DNA from: Deltaproteobacteria bacterium
GTDB lineage: Bacteria; Desulfobacterota; Syntrophia; Syntrophales; UBA2210
Assembly: GCA_026388515.1 (NCBI GenBank)
Contig: JAPLJO010000078.1
Span: 1 to 47,094 of the forward strand
Direction: 5' to 3'
DNA length: 47,094 nucleotides
This document shows positions 7,879 through 15,803 of the stretch, one piece after another. A model generated the notes under the pieces. The model did not search any database. It was not told where the DNA came from and was given only the letters and a program-made list of their open reading frames with translations. Numbering within the stretch: position 1 is the first letter of the stretch; the number at the start of each line of letters is the position of its first letter. A program made the translations under genes and the position numbers.

Positions 7879-8544
7879 ATGCCGGTACGAAGGGCAAAAA
7901 AATTCGAATTCAAGCTGGGCAAGTTCGGTTTCATACTGTTTTCCTTCGGCATCGCCGTCCTGATTCTTCTCTCATTCATCGGCGGCGTCATTGTAGGGAA
8001 GCATATTGAGAGCTACCCGGAGAAAATCGCGCGTTCGTTTCCCGGTGCGGTGAAAGACACCATCCTCGAAACGACGGATTCCATGATGCGCAAAGCGAAA
8101 GGGGCAAAAGCCGCAGCGACTGCGGAAAAGGAAAGAATAAAGCTGAGCTTCTATGACACTCTCCCGAAAAAGGAGGAAGATATCGGGCCCGACAGGTTTG
8201 AAAAAAAAGAGCCGTCGGCGCAGGTAAAACTGCCTTCCGCGGGGATTCAGGAAACGGAGCCTGCCGCTCCCCCGCCCGATGCAGGAGCGCTGGAGGCGGC
8301 GGATACCTATTCAATCCAGGTCGCCTCATATAAAGATAAAAAGAAAACACAGCCCCTCCGGGCGGAACTGGCCCGCCTGGGATTGACGCCGAACGTGGAA
8401 GCCGCCAATCTTGGTTCGCAGGGAATATGGTATCGCGTCACCCTGCCGGGATATAAAACCGAGGCGGAAGCAAAACGGACGGCCTCGCTCATAGAAAAGA
8501 AAATGCCGCGCATCAAGTGCATGATAGTGAATAATAAAGCCTGA
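7879..8544 (+). CDS. SPOR-domain membrane protein
   Basis: A 221-residue single-span membrane protein. A basic N-terminus (MPVRRAKKFEFKLGK) leads into one hydrophobic helix (about residues 18-41), then a charged Lys/Glu/Pro-rich periplasmic linker. The end is a SPOR domain (about residues 143-221) with DTYSIQVASYKDKKK and GIWYRVTLPGYKTEAEA. SPOR domains bind denuded septal peptidoglycan, so a role near the division site is likely, as in FtsN-like or DedD-like proteins. Placement directly downstream of argS is common in Desulfobacterota and suggests co-transcription. The specific partner is unknown. Confidence 0.88.
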   Translation: MPVRRAKKFEFKLGKFGFILFSFGIAVLILLSFIGGVIVGKHIESYPEKIARSFPGAVKDTILETTDSMMRKAKGAKAAATAEKERIKLSFYDTLPKKEEDIGPDRFEKKEPSAQVKLPSAGIQETEPAAPPPDAGALEAADTYSIQVASYKDKKKTQPLRAELARLGLTPNVEAANLGSQGIWYRVTLPGYKTEAEAKRTASLIEKKMPRIKCMIVNNKA

Positions 8545-8668
8545 GACGCACACGCAGTGCTCCACATATCGTCCCGGAAAATCGGGAAGCCCTCTGCGTG
8601 GCCTCGGCCATGCGTGACCGAGAAGATGCGAGGGGATCACTCACGCTGACACGGGAAAACACGGAACC

Positions 8669-10003
8669 ATGTTCGAAAATCTGACTGAAAAACTTGACTC
8701 CATATTCAAAAACCTGAGGGGCAAGGGTGTTCTCACCGAGGATAACGTCAAAGCCGCTCTGAAGGACATACGTATGGCCCTTCTCGAAGCCGACGTAAAC
8801 TTCAAGGTGGTCAAGGATTTCGTTGAAGACGTGCGGGAGCGCGCCGTGGGGCAGGAGGTGCTGAAGAGCATCACCCCCGCCCAGCAGATCGTAAAAATTG
8901 TCCATGACAGACTCGTCCATCTCATGGGTGATGAGAGCAGTCACCTTCGGCTCTCCGGAAGGTTTCCGTCGCCCATAATGCTTGCGGGCCTGCAGGGATG
9001 CGGCAAGACGACGACTGCGGCCAAACTGGCCCTCTTTCTCCTTGCACAGGAGCGGCGGGTATGCCTTGTGTCCGCCGATATCTACCGCCCCGCCGCCATG
9101 GATCAACTGAAGATCCTCAGTGAAAAGATACATGCGGGATACTACGACGCGGGGGGGCTTCCCGACCCGGTGCAAATCTGCGTCCAGGCGGTGGAATACG
9201 CCAAATCGAACGGATACGATACCCTCATCATCGATACGGCGGGCAGGCTCCACGTGGATGCCGCGCTCATGGATGAACTCAGGCGCATCAAGGAAGTGAT
9301 ACGGCCCGACGAAATCCTCTTCGTCGCCGATGCCATGACGGGACAGGATGCCGTCAATGTGGCCGAGACCTTCAACTCGCTCCTCGGTATCGATGGGGTG
9401 ATCCTGACGAAGATGGACGGGGACGCACGCGGCGGGGCGGCGCTCTCACTGAAAAAGGTTATCGGGAAACCCATAAAATTCGTCGGCACGGGTGAAAAAA
9501 CCGAAGCCCTGGAGCTTTTTCATCCCGAACGGATGGCTTCGCGCATCCTCGGCATGGGCGATATACTCACCCTCGTCGAAAAGGCGAAGACCGCAATCGA
9601 TGAAAAATCGGCACGGGAACTTGAGAAAAAAATCCGCAAGAATGAATTCACCCTGCAGGACCTCAAAGACCAGATACTCCAGATCAGGAAAATGGGGCCT
9701 CTTCAGGATGTACTGGGGATGATTCCCGGATTTTCAAAAATAAAAGCACTGAAGAACGCCGCCCCGGACGAGGGTGAAATCGCGAAGACGGTGGCGATTA
9801 TCGATTCAATGACGATCAAGGAGCGATACAATTACCAGATCATCGACGGGCGGCGGCGCAAGAGAATCGCCCGGGGAAGCGGCACGACGGTTCAGGACGT
9901 GAACCGGTTGCTTAAAAATTATACTGAAATGAGAAAAATGATGAAAAAATTGTCGAAAGGTGGAATGAAATCACTCCTCAGGGGCAATTTTTCCTTTAAA
10001 TAG
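8669..10003 (+). CDS. ffh: Signal recognition particle protein Ffh
   Basis: The SRP54 GTPase, 444 residues, which with the 4.5S RNA binds signal sequences of nascent inner-membrane proteins and docks with FtsY. The N domain is followed by G1 GLQGCGKTTTAAKLA (about residue 106), DTAGR (about 189) and TKMDGDARGGAAL (about 246). The methionine-rich M domain includes MGPLQDVLGMIPGFSK and RKRIARGSGTTVQDVNRLL, which contact the RNA and the signal peptide. It opens the conserved block ffh-rpsP-khpA-trmD-rplS. No 4.5S RNA gene was recognised in the window. Confidence 0.98.
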   Translation: MFENLTEKLDSIFKNLRGKGVLTEDNVKAALKDIRMALLEADVNFKVVKDFVEDVRERAVGQEVLKSITPAQQIVKIVHDRLVHLMGDESSHLRLSGRFPSPIMLAGLQGCGKTTTAAKLALFLLAQERRVCLVSADIYRPAAMDQLKILSEKIHAGYYDAGGLPDPVQICVQAVEYAKSNGYDTLIIDTAGRLHVDAALMDELRRIKEVIRPDEILFVADAMTGQDAVNVAETFNSLLGIDGVILTKMDGDARGGAALSLKKVIGKPIKFVGTGEKTEALELFHPERMASRILGMGDILTLVEKAKTAIDEKSARELEKKIRKNEFTLQDLKDQILQIRKMGPLQDVLGMIPGFSKIKALKNAAPDEGEIAKTVAIIDSMTIKERYNYQIIDGRRRKRIARGSGTTVQDVNRLLKNYTEMRKMMKKLSKGGMKSLLRGNFSFK

Positions 10004-10065
10004 GATTAGATATGTGATAGCTTTCAAACTTCCCAAAAAACATCAGGAGGTGATAACCGGAAGGG

Positions 10066-10326
10066 ATGTCAGTAAAAATCAGACTTGCACGAATGGGCAG
10101 AAAAAAAACGCCCTACTACAGGATTGTGGTTGCAGAGAGTTCGGCGCCACGTGACGGGCGATTCATTGAAGTTGTCGGTAATTATGATCCGAGGAAGGAT
10201 CCCGCCATTGTCAATGTAAAAGAAGATCGAATCGCCGATTGGCTTTCGAAGGGTGCAAAACCGACGGTAACAGTATCAAGTCTATTGAAAAAAAAGGGTC
10301 TCAGGGACCAGGTGCGGAAGGACTGA
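10066..10326 (+). CDS. rpsP: 30S ribosomal protein S16
   Basis: Small-subunit protein S16, 86 residues, which binds 16S rRNA during early 30S assembly. It opens with the family signature [20 protein letters not shown] and continues [20 protein letters not shown] near-perfect anti-SD match, AGGAGGTGAT, lies at 10045-10054. It is the second gene of the ffh-rpsP-khpA-trmD-rplS block. Confidence 0.98.
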   Translation: MSVKIRLARMGRKKTPYYRIVVAESSAPRDGRFIEVVGNYDPRKDPAIVNVKEDRIADWLSKGAKPTVTVSSLLKKKGLRDQVRKD

Positions 10327-10383
10327 ATCTCGGTAACAAATTGATGAATCATCATCAATATTGACAACGTGGAGGTTCTTACG

Positions 10384-10614
10384 ATGAAAGATTTGATCAA
10401 GTATATCGCTCAGGCTTTGGTTGATTATCCGGATAAGGTCGACTGCACGGAAGTAACCGGCGAGCAGACGTCTGTAATCGAACTGAGAGTGGCGAAAGAG
10501 GACCTCGGAAAAGTTATCGGCAAACAGGGGAAAACGGCAAAGGCGATGAGGACGATTTTGAGTGCCGCCTCGGCGAAATTGCACAAACGGGCGGTACTTG
10601 AAATCATCGAGTAG
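10384..10614 (+). CDS. khpA: KH-domain RNA-binding protein KhpA
   Basis: A 76-residue protein that is a single KH domain, with the RNA-contacting loop [16 protein letters not shown] (GxxG = GKQG). KhpA binds RNA, in other bacteria together with KhpB/Jag, and its gene is typically found between rpsP and rimM. The ATG at 10384 has GGAGG at 10371-10375, and the longer frame from 10369 would start inside that site. Unusually, rimM does not follow; the next 404 bases hold repeats instead. Confidence 0.95.
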   Translation: MKDLIKYIAQALVDYPDKVDCTEVTGEQTSVIELRVAKEDLGKVIGKQGKTAKAMRTILSAASAKLHKRAVLEIIE

Positions 10615-10808
10615 GTGAAAAGGCGCCTTTTTTTCATCACACTCGACGGAATCCGGAACTATCCGCCGGTCGCATGTTATCAGGCTGTTACGTTTTCGCA
10701 CCATCCGACGGCTTTACCACATTACCGGAAGGAATTTACCTTGGGGCGCCTGCTCCCCGGAACGGTATCATGACCGGGGACGGGTGATGACCTTGATACA
10801 TATTTGGT
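10615..10808. other. Intergenic region after khpA, first half
   Basis: No gene is supported here. Just after the khpA stop, AAAAGGCGCCTTTT with a continuing T-run (about 10618-10635) is a perfect palindrome. It would make only a short stem, so it is at best a weak terminator. The rest, up to the tandem repeats, holds short GC-rich dyads around 10755-10785 and nothing that can be named. Confidence 0.4.
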
Positions 10809-10878
10809 ATTGTGCCGACAGGCAGTCACTACACGTATACCTGTAGAGAATAACTGAATATACTCCTGCCGGCAATTC
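10809..10878 (+). repeat. Structured tandem repeat, copy 1
   Basis: A 70-base unit repeated at 10881-10950 with two substitutions. The ends can pair: GCCGACAGG (10814-10822) with CCTGCCGGC (10865-10873), with one mismatch. Inside, CAGT pairs with ACTG, and CTACA pairs with TGTAG around an 8-base loop. This nested fold suggests a functional RNA or DNA cruciform. It occupies the position where rimM is normally found. Confidence 0.85.
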
Positions 10879-10880
10879 TT

Positions 10881-10950
10881 ATTGTGCCGACAGGCAGTCA
10901 CTACGCGTATATCTGTAGAGAATAACTGAATATACTCCTGCCGGCAATTC
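10881..10950 (+). repeat. Structured tandem repeat, copy 2
   Basis: The second 70-base unit, starting 72 bases after the first. It differs from copy 1 at two positions. One change turns the closing A-U pair of the CTACA/TGTAG stem into G-U, and the other lies in the apical loop, so both leave the predicted fold intact. It ends 68 bases before the trmD start. Confidence 0.85.
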
Positions 10951-11018
10951 GGGAGGTAATCAGGGAGATCGATCATGACACGGGGTCATGGCGGGGACGG
11001 TGCCGGAAGGGTTGTCAA

Positions 11019-11777
11019 ATGATACGGTTCGATATCCTGACCCTCTTTCCCGAAATGTTTGATTCGGTCCTGAACTGCAGCCTCACGAAAAGGGCCCTTG
11101 AAAGTAAAGTCATAGCGGTCGCTCTTCATAATATCCGCGATTTTGCCGCCGGCAGGCACAGGGTAACCGATGACACGCCCTATGGCGGCGGCAGCGGCAT
11201 GGTAATGAAGATCGAACCGGTTGCACGTGCCCTTGAAGCGCTCTCTCCTGAAAAGGAGGGGGCGATTGTTATTTTACTCTCTCCCCAGGGCGAACCCTTC
11301 ACACAGAGGGTGGCCGAGGAACTCTCCCGGTATCGGAGAATTATCCTTGTCTGCGGGCATTATGAGGGCATTGACGAGCGCGTGCTCCTGCACCTGATAG
11401 ACAGGGAGCTTTCAATCGGCGACTATGTGCTCTCGGGAGGAGAGCTCGCGGTAATGGTCGTGGTTGATGCCGTATCCCGGCTCATACCCGGCTATGTAGG
11501 CAACAGTGAATCGGTCCTGATTGATTCGTTCACCACGGGTCTCCTGGAAGGGCCCCACTACACGCGACCGAGAGAATATAATGGCTGGAAAGTTCCTGAC
11601 ATACTGCTCTCAGGGCACCAGAAAAATATCGAGGCATGGCGGCGGAGAGAATCGCTGAAACGGACACTCGCACGAAGGCCGGACCTGCTGAAAAATGCCG
11701 GCCTCTCGGAGGAAGACCGCACTATTCTCGAGGAACTCGGGGCAGAGAAGAACAATACCGATGATTCCGGCGCATAG
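11019..11777 (+). CDS. trmD: tRNA (guanine-37-N1)-methyltransferase
   Basis: A SPOUT-class methyltransferase of 252 residues that makes m1G37 next to the anticodon and so prevents +1 frameshifting. It begins [18 protein letters not shown], has the AdoMet-binding trefoil knot with [14 protein letters not shown] and [15 protein letters not shown], and ends with the helical domain containing [20 protein letters not shown]. The ATG at 11019 overlaps no neighbour. It follows the repeat pair at 10809-10950 and precedes an RNA methyltransferase and rplS. Confidence 0.98.
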   Translation: MIRFDILTLFPEMFDSVLNCSLTKRALESKVIAVALHNIRDFAAGRHRVTDDTPYGGGSGMVMKIEPVARALEALSPEKEGAIVILLSPQGEPFTQRVAEELSRYRRIILVCGHYEGIDERVLLHLIDRELSIGDYVLSGGELAVMVVVDAVSRLIPGYVGNSESVLIDSFTTGLLEGPHYTRPREYNGWKVPDILLSGHQKNIEAWRRRESLKRTLARRPDLLKNAGLSEEDRTILEELGAEKNNTDDSGA

Positions 11778-11823
11778 ACATCTGCCGCTCTGATGCCTGT
11801 CATCCGCCACCGGGCTTTATAGT

Positions 11824-12456
11824 ATGGGCATTGAATACTGCCATATCGCTCTTTTACATTACCCGGTGTACAACAAACGCGGCGACGTCGTCACCACCGC
11901 CGTCACCAACATGGACATCCACGATATCTCGAGGGCAGCAAAAACCTTCGGCATGAGGCGTTTTTACGTGGTCACGCCGATCCCGGAGCAGCAGGAATTC
12001 GCGGCTAAGATTCTCCGCCACTGGCAGGAAGGACACGGCAGCGTGTACAATCCGTCACGCAAAAAGGCCTTTGATATCGTTTCTCTCGCGTCTTCCCTTG
12101 ATGAGGTGATACGGCGCGTGGAATGTGAACTGACAAAACCCGTCCGCGTGGCGGTGACGAGCGCGGCGCCGCACCATCGCCGGAGCACCTCATACGGTGA
12201 TTTTAAAAAAGCCGTTCTCGACGGCAGCGACGCATGGATACTGGTATTCGGAACCGGCTGGGGGTGTGCCGCGGAGGTTATCGAAAGGGCGGACGTTATT
12301 CTTGACCCGATACAGGGTCCCACCGGGTATAACCATCTCTCCGTCAGGTCTGCCGTCGCCATTGTCCTCGACAGGCTTTGGGGAGAAAGACAAAAAAACG
12401 ATCACACCAGCGCAGATGTGACAACCACAGATGCGGAAAATGAATTGCACAAATGA
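11824..12456 (+). CDS. TrmD-associated RNA methyltransferase (Methyltrn_RNA_4 family)
   Basis: A 210-residue protein of the family often found between trmD and rplS in Desulfobacterota and Aquificae and classed as a SPOUT-like RNA methyltransferase. Visible features are MDIHDISRAAKTFGMRRFYV, typical of an RNA-binding N-terminal region, and the knot region LVFGTGWGCAAEVIERAD and GPTGYNHLSVRSAVAIVLDR, whose Leu-Ser-Val-Arg-Ser-Ala resembles SPOUT motif 3. The RNA target is not established. Gene order suggests co-transcription with trmD and rplS. Confidence 0.85.
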   Translation: MGIEYCHIALLHYPVYNKRGDVVTTAVTNMDIHDISRAAKTFGMRRFYVVTPIPEQQEFAAKILRHWQEGHGSVYNPSRKKAFDIVSLASSLDEVIRRVECELTKPVRVAVTSAAPHHRRSTSYGDFKKAVLDGSDAWILVFGTGWGCAAEVIERADVILDPIQGPTGYNHLSVRSAVAIVLDRLWGERQKNDHTSADVTTTDAENELHK

Positions 12457-12484
12457 GCTACCAATGTCAGGAGGATTTTGAATT

Positions 12485-12832
12485 ATGAGTGGGCTTGATA
12501 TGATCGAAAAGGAACAGATGAGAGGGGATATCCCCGGTTTCAAGGCCGGTGATACCGTGAAGGTGCACGTGAAAATCGTTGAAGGGCAGAAAGAACGAAT
12601 CCAGATATTTCAGGGAGTAGTCATCCGCAAGCGCCGGGGACAGAACCGTTCGACCTTCACCGTCCGGAAAATGTCCTCGGGTATCGGCGTGGAACGCACC
12701 TTCCCGACGCACTCCCCGGTGATTGACAAAATCGAAGTCATTACGAAGGGAAAAGTGCGGCGCGCAAAACTTTACTATCTCAGGGGACTGAGAGGCAAAA
12801 AAGCGCGCATCAAAGAAGCAGGCCGCAAATAG
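12485..12832 (+). CDS. rplS: 50S ribosomal protein L19
   Basis: Large-subunit protein L19, 115 residues, located at the 30S-50S interface. It shows the family blocks [32 protein letters not shown] and [19 protein letters not shown] strong ribosome binding site, CAGGAGG, lies about ten bases before the ATG. The rnhB start codon follows its TAG stop directly, so the two genes are very likely translationally coupled. Confidence 0.98.
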   Translation: MSGLDMIEKEQMRGDIPGFKAGDTVKVHVKIVEGQKERIQIFQGVVIRKRRGQNRSTFTVRKMSSGIGVERTFPTHSPVIDKIEVITKGKVRRAKLYYLRGLRGKKARIKEAGRK

Positions 12833-13432
12833 ATGGACTCCTTTGAACGTGATGCCCGCCGTCGCGGTTATGCCGTGATTGCAGGCATCGACGAGGCGGG
12901 CAGGGGCCCGCTGGCGGGTCCCGTGATAGCGGCGGCGGTCATTCTGCCACCGGATTATCGAAACGGTGACATCCGCGATTCAAAGGTACTGAGCCCTTCA
13001 AAAAGAGACGTCATGTTCGAGGTCATCCGGAGGGATGCCCTCTCAATCGGAGTGGGTGCCGCCGATCATGTGACCATCGACCGCGTCAACATACTCAGGG
13101 CCACCATCATGGCAATGCAACAGGCGGTTTCAGCCCTCGCCATCCCTCCCGACTTTATTCTCATCGACGGCACGCACGGAATCCCCGTTCCCATCCCCCA
13201 GAAGACGATCATCGGCGGCGATACCCGATCGGTATCAGTGGCGGCGGCGTCCATCGTGGCCAAGGTCACAAGAGACCGGATGATGCAGGACTATCACCCC
13301 CGGTTTCCCTGCTATAACTTTCAGAAAAACAAGGGGTACGGGACGCGGGAGCATCGCCTCGCCATTGCGCAGTACGGCTTCTGCAGCATCCACAGAAAAA
13401 CATTTACCGTGAAGCCATGTCGTGAAAAGTAA
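12833..13432 (+). CDS. rnhB: Ribonuclease HII
   Basis: RNase HII, 199 residues, which removes ribonucleotides embedded in DNA and RNA primers. Catalytic residues are in IAGIDEAGRGPLAGPV (Asp and Glu of the DEAGRG signature) and in FILIDGTHGIPVP; the second metal Asp is in the following helix near KVTRDRMM. It starts immediately after the rplS stop and its last codons overlap the yraN start by 11 bases. Confidence 0.97.
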   Translation: MDSFERDARRRGYAVIAGIDEAGRGPLAGPVIAAAVILPPDYRNGDIRDSKVLSPSKRDVMFEVIRRDALSIGVGAADHVTIDRVNILRATIMAMQQAVSALAIPPDFILIDGTHGIPVPIPQKTIIGGDTRSVSVAAASIVAKVTRDRMMQDYHPRFPCYNFQKNKGYGTREHRLAIAQYGFCSIHRKTFTVKPCREK

Positions 13433-13787
13433 TCGAAGGGATACGGGAAGAAGGGGCGAAGACCTGGCGGCGGCCTTTCTCATGGAAAGGGGATACAGTA
13501 TTCTCGAACGAAACTGGCGCTGTCCCATCGGCGAGATCGATATCATTGCCGCTGACGGAAATGAACTTGTTTTTATCGAGGTGAAAAGCAGGACCTCCGA
13601 TCTTTTCGGCGCACCCGAATCCTCGGTGAACGCCCGCAAACAGAAAAAGGTGGCGTCAACCGCCCTCTATTATATCAATCAAAAATCGTATCATAACCGC
13701 AACGCCCGCTTTGATGTAGTCGCCGTCATCTTTCAGGAGGGCGCACCCCGCATCGAACTCACACGCAACGCCTTCGAACTTGCGTGA
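13422..13787 (+). CDS. YraN family protein (UPF0102, endonuclease-like)
   Basis: A 121-residue protein of the YraN/UPF0102 family, which has a restriction-endonuclease-like fold. The PD-(D/E)xK-type residues appear in GEIDIIAADGNELVFIEVKSR (Asp, then Glu-x-Lys). It starts at GTG 13422 inside the end of rnhB, the usual arrangement rplS-rnhB-yraN. The biological role is unsettled; DNA repair or recombination has been suggested from the fold. Confidence 0.92.
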   Translation: MKSNRRDTGRRGEDLAAAFLMERGYSILERNWRCPIGEIDIIAADGNELVFIEVKSRTSDLFGAPESSVNARKQKKVASTALYYINQKSYHNRNARFDVVAVIFQEGAPRIELTRNAFELA

Positions 13788-13887
13788 ACGTGATTATCAG
13801 GCAAGATACCTGAAACTGTCAGAACTTGATAAATCAGATACTGCACGCTGAAGACCGAAAACCGCACACAGAATACCGGAGAACCCC

Positions 13888-14742
13888 ATGACCAAAGGCA
13901 CCCTTTACATGGTCGCCACCCCCATCGGAAACCTTGAGGACATCACCCTGCGGGCGCTCCGCATCCTCGGTGAAGTGCACCTCATCGCGGCAGAAGATAC
14001 CCGCCATACGAAGAAACTCCTCAATTTCTACGGAATCCCGACGCCCCTCACAAGCCTCCATGATGAGAATGAACGCGAAAAGAGCGCGTTCATCATCCGT
14101 CGCCTGAACGAGGGGGAGGACGTCGCCTGCGTTTCCAATGCGGGAACACCGGGCATTTCCGATCCCGGATATATCCTCGTCGAACGGGCCGTGAGCGCAT
14201 CCATCAGGGTCGTTCCCGTACCCGGTCCCGTGGCGGCAGTGGCCGCACTCAGTGCCGCAGGGCTTCCCATGGACAGCTTTGCCTTCTTCGCCTTTCTCCC
14301 GCCCCGTTCATCAAAACGGCGCTCGTTCCTGACATCGCTGAGCGGTGAGAAAAAGACCATGGTGTTTTATGAATCACCGAGGCGCCTGGCCGCTACCCTG
14401 CAGGACATGGCGGACATATTCGGCGAGAGAGCGATGGTGATATCACGGGAGCTCACCAAGGTCTTTGAGGAAATACTGCGCGGCTCTCCACGCTCCCTTC
14501 TTAAGGAACTCGCGGAAAGAGAAATAAAGGGGGAGATTACTCTCGTGGTCTCGGGTGCTGCGGAGGACCGGGCCGCACATTCACCAGAGGACATCCACGC
14601 GCGATGGGAGGAACTCCGGGGCGACACCGGCCTCTCAACGAAAGACATGGCGGGCATCATCGCGAAGGAGCTGAAACTTCCCCGGAAAGCGGTATACCGG
14701 GAAATACTTCGCCTTTCGGAGGCGAAGGACACAGAGGCATAA
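13888..14742 (+). CDS. rsmI: 16S rRNA (cytidine-1402-2'-O)-methyltransferase
   Basis: RsmI, 284 residues, an AdoMet-dependent tetrapyrrole-methylase-fold enzyme that 2'-O-methylates C1402 at the ribosomal P site. Signatures are LYMVATPIGNLEDITLRAL at the N-terminus, AEDTRHTKKLL, and VSNAGTPGISDPGY for cofactor binding. The C-terminal helical domain ends AVYREILRLSEA. It follows yraN after about 100 bases without a gene. Confidence 0.96.
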   Translation: MTKGTLYMVATPIGNLEDITLRALRILGEVHLIAAEDTRHTKKLLNFYGIPTPLTSLHDENEREKSAFIIRRLNEGEDVACVSNAGTPGISDPGYILVERAVSASIRVVPVPGPVAAVAALSAAGLPMDSFAFFAFLPPRSSKRRSFLTSLSGEKKTMVFYESPRRLAATLQDMADIFGERAMVISRELTKVFEEILRGSPRSLLKELAEREIKGEITLVVSGAAEDRAAHSPEDIHARWEELRGDTGLSTKDMAGIIAKELKLPRKAVYREILRLSEAKDTEA

Positions 14743-14884
14743 CCGGCCGCGCCGCGGGCACAGGCGCTATGCCTCTGAATGCATTCCGCGCTCCGGCAGC
14801 TGACCCTCACAAGGGGGGCAACAACTTGACCGTCCCCGCGTTCTATTGTATGCAGGCACCATTCCCGCAAAAGAGGACCACTAC

Positions 14885-15799
14885 ATGAAATTCACCGGCG
14901 TCGATGATGTGCTTATAAAACTGGAGAGCGCCCACTATATACCCTCACGGGAGATAGCCACCGTGGTATTTCTCGCCGATGCCACGTCAAAACCGATTCT
15001 CGTTGAGGGACCCGCCGGTGTCGGCAAGACCGAACTGGCAAAGGCGGTCGCCCGCAGTCTCGGAAGGGAACTGATACGGCTCCAGTGCTACGAAGGCCTC
15101 GACGAAGCGAAGGCGCTCTACGAGTGGGAGTACGCCAAGCAGCTTCTCTATACCCAGATGGTAAAGGACAAGATCAATGATGTCATCGCCGGCGCCGAGA
15201 CCCTCGCCGGCGCCGTTGACCGCATCGCCGCCCAGGAAGACGCCTTTTTTTCGGAACGATTCATTCAGCCGCGACCGCTCCTCAAGGCCATCTCATCGGA
15301 TAAGCCCCCGGTGCTCCTTATCGATGAAGTCGACAAATCGGATCCTGAGTTCGAGGCGTTTCTTCTCGAGCTCCTCAGTGATTTTCAGGTGACCATCCCA
15401 GAGCTGGGGACTCGAAAGGCCGTGAACATCCCCTTCGTGGTGCTCACTTCAAACAACTACCGTGACATGAGCGATGCACTGAAAAGGCGCTGCATACACC
15501 TCTATATCGACTATCCTGAACGTGAACTGGAACTGCGGATTGTCATGCTGAAAAACCCGGGTATTCATGGGCGGCTCGCCGGACAGGTCGTCGACATGAT
15601 ACGGGCGATCAGGAATCTCGATCTCAAGAAGAAACCCTGCATCTCGGAGGCGATCGACTGGGCGCGGTCCCTGATATCACTCAGGATCGAAGGCATAACC
15701 CCTGAGGTCGTTCTCCAAACACTTCCCATGATTTGCAAGTACCGGGCCGACTCCGAAAAAGTGAAAAAATCCCTGGATACGCTTTTCAGTAGGGTATAG
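14885..15799 (+). CDS. MoxR-type AAA+ ATPase
   Basis: A 304-residue AAA+ ATPase of the MoxR group. Walker A is EGPAGVGKTELAKAVA (about residue 41), Walker B is VLLIDEVDKSD (about 144), and the sensor and arginine-finger region reads LTSNNYRDMSDALKRRCIHL. MoxR proteins act with a VWA-domain partner in protein maturation or metal-cofactor insertion, and the next gene, four bases away, encodes such a partner. The ATG at 14885 is preferred (AAGAGGACC upstream) over the longer frame from 14846. The client protein is not identifiable here. Confidence 0.9.
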   Translation: MKFTGVDDVLIKLESAHYIPSREIATVVFLADATSKPILVEGPAGVGKTELAKAVARSLGRELIRLQCYEGLDEAKALYEWEYAKQLLYTQMVKDKINDVIAGAETLAGAVDRIAAQEDAFFSERFIQPRPLLKAISSDKPPVLLIDEVDKSDPEFEAFLLELLSDFQVTIPELGTRKAVNIPFVVLTSNNYRDMSDALKRRCIHLYIDYPERELELRIVMLKNPGIHGRLAGQVVDMIRAIRNLDLKKKPCISEAIDWARSLISLRIEGITPEVVLQTLPMICKYRADSEKVKKSLDTLFSRV

Positions 15800-15803
15800 G
15801 GTC

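Noticed and set aside
10809-10950. CRISPR array
   Set aside because: There are only two units, 70 bases long, directly adjacent with a two-base gap; no spacers and no cas genes.
10722-10976. Minus-strand open frame with a repeated 24-residue peptide
   Set aside because: The peptide repeat only mirrors the tandem structured DNA repeats; the two-base changes follow RNA pairing rather than codon logic, and no ribosome binding site is seen.
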